DNA from: an uncultured Lachnospiraceae bacterium
GTDB lineage: Bacteria > Bacillota > Clostridia > Lachnospirales > Lachnospiraceae
Direction of reading: 5' to 3'
Length of the DNA: 15,877 nucleotides
Assembly (NCBI GenBank): GCA_910588535.1
Contig: CAJUOO010000071.1
Location: forward strand, 1-15,877
The notes beneath the pieces are model-generated. The model saw nothing but the letters and a program-made list of their open reading frames with translations. It was not told the DNA's origin and ran no database searches. Numbering within the stretch: the first letter of the stretch is position 1; each line of letters begins with the position of its first letter. A program made the translations under genes and the position numbers. Positions 7,364 through 12,517 of the stretch are shown piece after piece.

Positions 7364-7777
7364 ATGAAGATTTCAGCAAATAATTTTATTCGATGTGGCC
7401 TTACCGGATGGTGTCTGGAGGTGTTCTGGACAGGGCTTGGCTCCCTTTTAAGCTCTGACCGCAAGATGACTGGAACCACTTCCCTGATTATGTTTCCCAT
7501 ATACGGGATGGCCGCTCTATTTCAGCCTGTATACCACATTATCAAGAACCGGAATATGCTGTTTCGGGGAGGTGTCTACACATTTTTTATCTTTACTGCA
7601 GAATACCTTTCCGGTTCTCTGTTGCGTCTGTTCCATATGTGCCCGTGGGACTACAGTGGAAGCCGTTTTGCCATACAAGGATTGATTCGGCTGGACTATG
7701 CGCCTGCGTGGTTTGTCACTGGATTATTGATGGAGCGGATTGTGCGTGGCAGCACATCTGTGACAAAACTGCATTAA
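7364..7777 (+). CDS. CmpB-like (ABC-transporter type IV) membrane protein
   Basis: This is a 137-residue integral membrane protein with about four hydrophobic segments (roughly 8-25, 40-58, 68-88, 110-127). Family-like motifs are GWCLE (15-19), MFPIYGMAA (43-51), FTAEYLSG (77-84) and WDYSG (95-99) followed by AIQGLIRL. These match the putative ABC-transporter type IV / CmpB-like family of Firmicutes, whose function is not settled and whose ABC label is historical. No ABC subunit is adjacent. The start at 7364 gives the usual short N-terminus; a frame opening at 7325 would begin inside the fbp upstream region. No convincing Shine-Dalgarno sequence lies before either ATG, so the start is uncertain. 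It is divergent from fbp. Confidence 0.7.
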   Translation: MKISANNFIRCGLTGWCLEVFWTGLGSLLSSDRKMTGTTSLIMFPIYGMAALFQPVYHIIKNRNMLFRGGVYTFFIFTAEYLSGSLLRLFHMCPWDYSGSRFAIQGLIRLDYAPAWFVTGLLMERIVRGSTSVTKLH

Positions 7778-7837
7778 ATTATATAACTTTTTACAATCAG
7801 ACACATCGTCTCTTTTCTACTCAATATAACCTATCAA

Positions 7838-7859
7838 ATAGCATAGCTGCATATGCTAT
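7838..7859. other. Short perfect hairpin in a gene-free stretch
   Basis: ATAGCATA (7838-7845) pairs with TATGCTAT (7852-7859) around a 6-nt loop, 60 bases after the CmpB-like gene. There is no U-run, so it is not a clear terminator. The stretch 7778-8106 is AT-rich and has no supported gene. Confidence 0.5.
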
Positions 7860-7954
7860 CTATCTACAACTATTTCATAATAATCATCCATGTCAAAGCA
7901 ATTTACTGCGATGACACACAATTAAGGCATATATATCTTTTGCACAAAGCCCAT

Positions 7955-8036
7955 ATAGCCTGATCTCTCCTTCGTCACCCCGCTTTCTCTATATTTTTCA
8001 CTGAGCAGGAAGAGATGACGAAGGATCACAGGCTAT
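7955..8036. repeat. Long inverted repeat between convergent genes
   Basis: The left arm has ATAGCCTG (7955-7962) and CCTTCGTCA (7969-7977). The right arm has TGACGAAGG (8016-8024) and CAGGCTAT (8029-8036). Together they make 17 Watson-Crick pairs with a small internal bulge, around a 38-base interior. It lies 70 bases past the antiporter stop on that gene's strand and about 180 bases past the CmpB-like gene. No U-run follows on either strand. It may be a processed 3' structure or the remains of a small mobile repeat. Confidence 0.65.
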
Positions 8037-8106
8037 TCTCTACACAATCTTTTCTCTAAATTATTTTCGTTAAACTTTTTTAAAACTCCACAGCTAATGT
8101 CTTTTC

Positions 8107-9048
8107 TTAATTAATAAAAGATATTATACAATACGCCGCATATATGCCAAGCAGCCCTATTCCCTGTAAACGGGAAGCTTTCTTTCTCACTAAGATTGGC
8201 ACAAGCAGAAGCGCCATAACACCTAAAGCCAGTGGCATATCCACCACCACAGTGGAGCGCTCCAGAGGAATCCCCGCCACAGCCGCTGGTATACCGATAA
8301 CCAACAACATATTTAAAATATTTGCACCGATCACATTTCCAAGCCCGACATTGCCATATCCTTTAATTAAACTAACGATAGAGGTGACAAGTTCAGGCAG
8401 AGAGGTTCCAAGCGCGATAAAAGTAACTGCAATCACTCTCTCCGGCACACCCAAGCCATTGGCAATATAGATCCCATTATCTACCAAAAGATTCGCACCT
8501 ACATAGAGCAGTACTGCACAGAGAACCAAGATAAGAAGCTGCTTTGGGACCGAAACCTCATCTGTTGGCTTGTCCTCTTCATCCTCCTCTCCCTCAAACG
8601 CAGAGCGTTTGATATTTAAGAACGCATATACTCCAAAAAGCAACAGCAAAAGAACACCAACTGGCCTGCTAAATAAACCTGTCACATAGCCATATACATT
8701 CATAGCTATCAGGACCAGAAAGAAAAATGCACTGCGCCACAGCAGTGAAGAGACCTCCACCTTCTTGGTTGGCCGGATTGTCTGTGTCAGTCCAGCAATC
8801 AGTGCCGTATTGCAGATAATCGAGCCAAAGGCATTTCCCGCTGCTATCGAAGCAGAACCATCAAACGCCGCTGTCGTTGATACCAAAACCTCTGGAAGTG
8901 TGGTTCCCAAGCTAACCACCGTTGCCCCCACCACAATCTGTGGAATACCAAGCTTCTTGGCTATCGCCACGGCCGCATCCACCAGCCTGTCTCCTCCAAT
9001 GCAGATCAAAATCAATCCCACCATAAATAAAACCATTGCCTGTACCAT
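8107..9048 (-). CDS. CaCA-family cation (calcium/sodium-type) antiporter
   Basis: The 313-residue product has about ten membrane segments in two related halves, as in YrbG-type exchangers. The alpha-1 repeat has VVSLGTTLPE (Glu53) and GNAFGSIICN (Ser76, Asn80). The alpha-2 repeat has FIALGTSLPE (Glu219) and GNVIGANILN (Asn246). The two glutamates and two asparagines should line the cation site. The usual serine of GSN in alpha-2 is Ala242, and alpha-1 has Ile77 where GSN is common. An acidic cytoplasmic loop (152-160, EGEEDEEDK) joins the halves. The start at 9048 follows a GAAGGAGG ribosome site. The 5' leader carries a Mn2+-type riboswitch (9350-9454), so the physiological substrate may be Mn2+ rather than Ca2+; that is an inference from context. 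The gene forms a single-gene unit. Confidence 0.9.
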   Translation of the reverse strand: MVQAMVLFMVGLILICIGGDRLVDAAVAIAKKLGIPQIVVGATVVSLGTTLPEVLVSTTAAFDGSASIAAGNAFGSIICNTALIAGLTQTIRPTKKVEVSSLLWRSAFFFLVLIAMNVYGYVTGLFSRPVGVLLLLLFGVYAFLNIKRSAFEGEEDEEDKPTDEVSVPKQLLILVLCAVLLYVGANLLVDNGIYIANGLGVPERVIAVTFIALGTSLPELVTSIVSLIKGYGNVGLGNVIGANILNMLLVIGIPAAVAGIPLERSTVVVDMPLALGVMALLLVPILVRKKASRLQGIGLLGIYAAYCIISFIN

Positions 9049-9072
9049 AATTTTCCTCCTTCTTCTGTATCA

Positions 9073-9078
9073 AGTATA
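9073..9078 (-). promoter_or_regulatory. Possible second promoter of the antiporter gene
   Basis: On the minus strand a TATACT box lies 25 bases before the start codon, just ahead of the ribosome site. No good -35 is visible. If active, it would bypass the riboswitch. Confidence 0.2.
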
Positions 9079-9180
9079 CCCAGTTTTTTGGATTTCACTG
9101 CGCATGAGATCTCTTTTTGCAACATACCCTTTTACGAAACACAATCCATCACTATCAAGCAGAGAATTCCTGTTGCTTGT

Positions 9181-9232
9181 CGCGCGGAGCACATGCAGAT
9201 TTTTCTGCTAATTTCCCTGTGTGTCCCTGTGC
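9181..9232 (-). repeat. GCGCGG / AAATTAGCA-family repeat, copy B
   Basis: This is the second of two tandem units in the antiporter leader. On the minus strand it reads GGGACACA, AAATTAGCAGA, an AAAA loop, TCTGC, then TGTGCTCCGCGCG. The inner stem GCAGA/TCTGC is perfect. The outer arms pair with one mismatch. It lacks the terminal GG-GAG block of copies A and C. Confidence 0.65.
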
Positions 9233-9320
9233 AATCGAGTAGGGAAATAATCATTTCCCCGCTCGCCGCGCGGGGCGCATGCAGCTTTTGCTGCTAATTT
9301 CTTTGTGCGCCCCTGCGCAT
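9233..9320 (-). repeat. GCGCGG / AAATTAGCA-family repeat, copy C with palindromic insert
   Basis: On the minus strand it starts at the base after the U-tract of the riboswitch terminator. It has outer arms GGGGCGCA/TGCGCCCC (8 bp) and an inner stem GCAGC/GCTGC with an AAAA loop, then CGCGCGGCGAG, then a palindrome GGGAAAT/ATTTCCC (9243-9249 and 9254-9260 region) and TACTCGATT (9241-9233). Compared with copy A, the palindrome looks like an insertion between the GAG and TACTCGATT blocks. Confidence 0.7.
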
Positions 9321-9359
9321 AAAAAAAGACCTCCAACGCATCTTTCTGCGTCAAAAGTC
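9321..9359 (-). terminator. Riboswitch-controlled terminator
   Basis: In the minus-strand RNA, 13 bases (9359-9347) pair with 9340-9328 around a 6-nt loop, using several G-U pairs, followed by UUUUUUU (9327-9321). The G-U pairs would be A-C mismatches on the other strand, so it is a minus-strand terminator. Its 5' arm contains the 3' strand of aptamer helix P1 (9357-9350), so aptamer closure and termination exclude each other. Confidence 0.85.
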
Positions 9360-9454
9360 TCGTACTTCCTGATATTAAAACTAAAATCAGAAGTGCCCAG
9401 CCACGGCTATGCCGGGGATTGTTGGCTGAACCTTTTTTACTACTCCCTCTTAAC
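9350..9454 (-). promoter_or_regulatory. yybP-ykoY family (Mn2+) riboswitch aptamer
   Basis: The 105-nt aptamer reads on the minus strand as follows. P1 is GUUAAGAG (9454-9447) with CUUUUGAC (9357-9350). Loop L1 is GGGAGUAG (9447-9440). Helix P3 is CAGCC (9428-9424) with GGCUG (9402-9398), enclosing an ACAAUC stretch (9422-9417) and a CCGGC/GCCG hairpin. A distal arm pairs ACUUCUGAU (9394-9386) with AUCAGGAAGU (9373-9364). The conserved closing CGAGACUUUU follows (9362-9353). GGGAGUAG and CGAGAC(C/U)UUU at the ends, with AACAAUC and CCGGC between, is the yybP-ykoY pattern. In other bacteria this aptamer binds Mn2+ and switches on exporters. Here P1 competes with a terminator, which also implies an ON switch. 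Confidence 0.85.
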
Positions 9455-9462
9455 TTATAAAG

Positions 9463-9491
9463 ACTTTACCAAATATTATCACATTTGTCAA
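9463..9491 (-). promoter_or_regulatory. Sigma-A promoter of the riboswitch-antiporter transcript
   Basis: On the minus strand there is a perfect -35 TTGACA (9491-9486), a 17-nt spacer and a -10 TAAAGT (9468-9463). The predicted start, near 9455-9456, falls at the first base of the aptamer's P1 helix (9454). Confidence 0.75.
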
Positions 9492-9532
9492 CTAGGAAAT
9501 AAAAGATACTTTTATGCAAAAAACCAGAAATC

Positions 9533-9561
9533 TTGAATTTCTTCCCGCTACCATATATAAT
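9533..9561 (+). promoter_or_regulatory. Promoter of the two-component genes
   Basis: There is a -35 TTGAAT (9533-9538), a 17-nt spacer and a perfect -10 TATAAT (9556-9561). An inverted repeat AATTCT/AGAATT (9559-9564 and 9571-9576) overlaps the -10 and start region and could be an operator. The response-regulator ATG is about 100 bases downstream. Confidence 0.65.
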
Positions 9562-9604
9562 TCTATTAGCAGAATTCCCCAAGAGAGAAAAAATAGGCAA
9601 TTAC

Positions 9605-9658
9605 TAGAAAGGACATAGACTAGGACACAAATAACAAAATAGCAATAGAAAGGACATA
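9605..9658 (+). repeat. 13-bp direct repeat carrying the ribosome site
   Basis: TAGAAAGGACATA occurs at 9605-9617 and again at 9646-9658, 41 bases apart. The second copy supplies the AAAGGA ribosome site of the response regulator. No start codon follows the first copy at a usable distance, so it looks like a leftover of a leader duplication. Confidence 0.6.
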
Positions 9659-9662
9659 TCAC

Positions 9663-10343
9663 ATGTTATATGATTGTTTGGTTATAGACGATGAAAAGCT
9701 ACTTTCAGACAGCACTGCAGAATATTTTAATCTATTTGGTGTAAAAACCGCACTTGCATACAGTGTTTCAGATTGCAGAAATTTTTTTAAGGAACATACA
9801 GCGAAGCTGCTTCTTCTTGATATTACCTTGGGTGATGGCAGCGGCTTTGAATTATGCAAAGAGCTACGGGAAACCACCGAAATTCCCATTCTATTTATCT
9901 CCGCGCGAACAAGTGATGATGATAAAATTATCGCTCTTAGCATTGGCGGCGATGATTATATTCAAAAGCCATATTCTCTCTCCGTTCTCCTAGCCAAAGT
10001 CAAAGCAGTACTAAAGCGGTATGGAAGCAAGGAGCTGACAAAATACACTGACGGGCGCTTAACCGTAGATTTTCACGCAAGGCAGGTTCTTGTCAACAAA
10101 GCTCCGGTAAAACTGACCTCCCTTGAATTTAAGCTGTTATCCTATCTTATCCAAAATGCGGAGCGAATGGTGTCAAAGCAAGAACTCTTTGAGAAAGTAT
10201 GGGAAGATAGATATACAGGAGATGGTACATTAAATGTACATATCCGCAAGCTGCGCGAGGCGATTGAACAAGAGCCGGGAAAACCAGAATATATTATTAC
10301 TGTCTGGGGTGACGGCTACAAATTTATAGGTAAAAATAAATGA
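9663..10343 (+). CDS. OmpR/PhoB-family response regulator
   Basis: The 226-residue protein has an N-terminal receiver domain (about 1-118) and a C-terminal winged-helix DNA-binding domain (about 128-222). Receiver residues are all in place: acidic pair Asp9-Asp10 (VIDDE), phospho-acceptor Asp53 (LLDITLGDG), Ser80 and Lys102 (QKPYS). The effector has the LTSLEFKLLSYL, VHIRKLREAIE and VWGDGYKF signatures of the family. Its start has an AAAGGA site. It is translationally coupled to the kinase through a 4-nt ATGA overlap at 10340-10343. The likely target is the promoter before the ABC transporter genes, where TTAAG boxes repeat at one and two helical turns. Confidence 0.95.
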   Translation: MLYDCLVIDDEKLLSDSTAEYFNLFGVKTALAYSVSDCRNFFKEHTAKLLLLDITLGDGSGFELCKELRETTEIPILFISARTSDDDKIIALSIGGDDYIQKPYSLSVLLAKVKAVLKRYGSKELTKYTDGRLTVDFHARQVLVNKAPVKLTSLEFKLLSYLIQNAERMVSKQELFEKVWEDRYTGDGTLNVHIRKLREAIEQEPGKPEYIITVWGDGYKFIGKNK

Positions 10344-11605
10344 AAAACCATATCTTTCTTGGCGGGCTTCTAATCCTATTTCTTATCGAGCTCGTCGCAC
10401 TCTCACTTTTCACACTTTCCAAAGAAGAGATCTCACAGGATACCGTGGCAGTCAATGAAATAGTAAAAACATTACAAAATGACTGGGATTCTTTAGAAAA
10501 ACATAAAAATCACACCTCTCTTTCCTACGTTGTGCTTGACTTAGACGGTGCTGTTTTATACAGAACAACAGCCCGATTAAGCGAAAGCATAAACGCCGCG
10601 ATCAGCCACAAAGACACCATTCTTGATATTAAAATTGACGGACAACTTGCAGGCAAGCTTATTGTATATAACAACGATGCGCTGGCATTTCAGCACAGAC
10701 ATCGGCTTACCATTCTTACCATTCTGACGATCATGCTCTTGCAAGGCTGTATCTGCGCGAGCTATTTTTTCTATATACGGCATGTGATGATAAAGCCATT
10801 TGAGAAAATGAAAGATTTTGCAGAGCGCATCGCAGATGGAAATTTGGATATTCCGCTGAAAATGGATCGTCAAAATCTATTTGGGGCATTTACCGAGAGC
10901 TTTGATATTATGCGTACAGAATTGAAAAAATCCAGAATCGCCGAGGCAAATGCAAATGAGAGCAAAAAGGAGCTGGTCGCCAAACTGTCACATGATATAA
11001 AAACACCGATCGCAAGCATCAAGGCAGCTTCCGAGGTAGGTGCGGCACTGTCGCCGGACAAGAAAAACAGACAAACTTATGAACAGATTATTCAAAAAGC
11101 CGATCAGATCAACACTCTTATCACCAATCTATTTTCCGCCACACTTGAAGAACTTCATGAGCTTTCGGTGACACCGTCAGCTCTTAAGAGCGAGGAACTG
11201 CCAGCTTTATTAGAAAATGCCGATTATCTGCACCGCGCTGTCATACCATCTATTCCCGACTGTGTACTATTTGCGGACAAGCTTCGCCTGCAGCAAGTAC
11301 TTGACAATCTCTTTGCCAATTCCTACAAATATGCCAATACCAACATTCATGTAACCGCGCACATGACAGATAACTATTTCACTATCAGCATAGAAGATTA
11401 TGGCAAAGGTGTAGACAGACAGGAGCTGCCTCTCCTAAAAGAAAAGTTTAAGCGCGGCAGCAATACAAAAAATATCGAAGGAGCGGGACTGGGGCTATAT
11501 ATCTCCGACTATTGTATGAATAAAATGCTGGGGCGGCTCGACATCGAAAATGGTACAACTGGACTGAAGGCAACTGTCTGGATAGCCCTTCACAGAACGA
11601 TTTAA
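10340..11605 (+). CDS. Membrane sensor histidine kinase
   Basis: The 421-residue kinase is the partner of the upstream regulator. Topology: membrane helix 1 (about 5-26), an extracellular sensor of about 95 residues, helix 2 (about 122-146), and a HAMP-like linker (147-200). Kinase motifs are H-box LSHDIKTP with phospho-His218, N-box DNLFANSYKYA (Asn323, Asn327), G1 DYGKGV (353-358), F-box near KFKRG (369-373) and G2 GAGLGL (381-386). All catalytic elements are intact. The moderate-sized sensor domain separates it from intramembrane BceS-type kinases, which have almost no extracellular loop. It therefore probably senses a ligand or envelope signal directly. The signal itself is not visible. 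Confidence 0.95.
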   Translation: MKNHIFLGGLLILFLIELVALSLFTLSKEEISQDTVAVNEIVKTLQNDWDSLEKHKNHTSLSYVVLDLDGAVLYRTTARLSESINAAISHKDTILDIKIDGQLAGKLIVYNNDALAFQHRHRLTILTILTIMLLQGCICASYFFYIRHVMIKPFEKMKDFAERIADGNLDIPLKMDRQNLFGAFTESFDIMRTELKKSRIAEANANESKKELVAKLSHDIKTPIASIKAASEVGAALSPDKKNRQTYEQIIQKADQINTLITNLFSATLEELHELSVTPSALKSEELPALLENADYLHRAVIPSIPDCVLFADKLRLQQVLDNLFANSYKYANTNIHVTAHMTDNYFTISIEDYGKGVDRQELPLLKEKFKRGSNTKNIEGAGLGLYISDYCMNKMLGRLDIENGTTGLKATVWIALHRTI

Positions 11606-11655
11606 GGGATATTTAAGAATTGTATAAAGACAGTTAAGAATGAAAGACATACAAT
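11602..11655 (+). promoter_or_regulatory. ABC-operon promoter with phased TTAAG operator boxes
   Basis: TTAAG occurs at 11602-11606, 11613-11617 and 11634-11638. The spacings of 11 and 21 bases are one and two helical turns; a weaker ATAAAG lies at 11624-11629. These look like tandem half-sites of an OmpR-family regulator. The promoter behind them has -10 TACAAT (11650-11655) and a weak -35 AAGACA (11627-11632) at 17 bases, as expected for an activated promoter. The first box overlaps the kinase stop codon. Confidence 0.6.
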
Positions 11656-11682
11656 AGAACGTGTAAAAAGGAGGTATGCTGT

Positions 11683-12441
11683 ATGAAAAAAATAGTATTA
11701 CAAACGGAAAAATTAAGCAAATCTTTTTCAAACGGCGGCACTATGCAGCACGTTCTGAAAAATATCGATCTACAGCTCTACAAAGGTGACTTTACTGTTA
11801 TTATGGGTGCAAGCGGTGCGGGGAAGTCCACGCTCTTGTATGCTCTTTCAGGAATGGACACACCTACGCTCGGCACAATCACATTTGGAGATCAGGTTAT
11901 TTCTGCCCTGTCCCAAGATGGTCTTGCCGTGTTTAGGCGCGATCACTGTGGATTCGTATTCCAACAGATTTATCTGATAGACGGAATGAGCGTAATGGAC
12001 AATGTACTCTCCTCAGGACTTCTTGTGAGCAAGGACAAAAAAGCTCTTGTGGCAAGGGCAAAAGAATTGTTTGCGGCTGTGGATATCTCTGAAACTACTC
12101 AGAAGAAATTTCCCACACAGATTTCAGGCGGTGAAGCACAACGTGTGGGCATCGTCCGCGCACTGATCAATTCACCTGACATTCTCTTTGCAGATGAGCC
12201 AACCGGCGCGCTAAATTCCAAAACAGGTCTCAACGTTCTGGACACTCTCACAAAATTTAATGAACAGGGGCAAAGTGTGGTAATGGTAACTCATGATATG
12301 CGCTCTGCACGCCGCGGCAACCGTATTTTATACTTAAAGGACGGCGTTATTTTAGGTGAATGTGATTTGGGTACCTATTCGCATGGAGATATGCAAAGAC
12401 ATGAAAAGCTTTCCACATTTCTAAAGGAAATGGGATGGTAA
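11683..12441 (+). CDS. ABC transporter ATP-binding protein (MacB/LolD/BceA type)
   Basis: The 252-residue ATPase has complete motifs: Walker A GASGAGKST (42-50), Q-loop Gln94, signature SGGEAQRV (148-155), Walker B ILFADE (167-172 with catalytic Glu172), and switch His204 (VTHD). The FADEPTGAL wording and the small size are typical of ATPases that pair with FtsX-domain permeases, such as MacB, LolD and BceA. These drive conformational work on envelope substrates or antimicrobial compounds rather than classical import. AAGGAGG sits eight bases before the ATG. The C-terminal tail (about 230-252) extends slightly past the usual fold. The permease follows after 76 bases. Confidence 0.95.
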   Translation: MKKIVLQTEKLSKSFSNGGTMQHVLKNIDLQLYKGDFTVIMGASGAGKSTLLYALSGMDTPTLGTITFGDQVISALSQDGLAVFRRDHCGFVFQQIYLIDGMSVMDNVLSSGLLVSKDKKALVARAKELFAAVDISETTQKKFPTQISGGEAQRVGIVRALINSPDILFADEPTGALNSKTGLNVLDTLTKFNEQGQSVVMVTHDMRSARRGNRILYLKDGVILGECDLGTYSHGDMQRHEKLSTFLKEMGW

Positions 12442-12517
12442 ACAGCATTTTATGTCTGTGCGTTGCTTGTCACAAAATTGTTTTATGCGCAAAAAACAGC
12501 GCAGAAATGAGGACGAT

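Noticed and set aside
9181..9320. CRISPR array
   Set aside because: The repeated blocks are structured, divergent and only two to three in number, without uniform spacers or cas genes.
12442..12517. Small gene or regulatory hairpin between ATPase and permease
   Set aside because: Only a 5-bp TGCGC/GCGCA stem and an in-frame ATG without ribosome site are seen; most simply an untranslated spacer.
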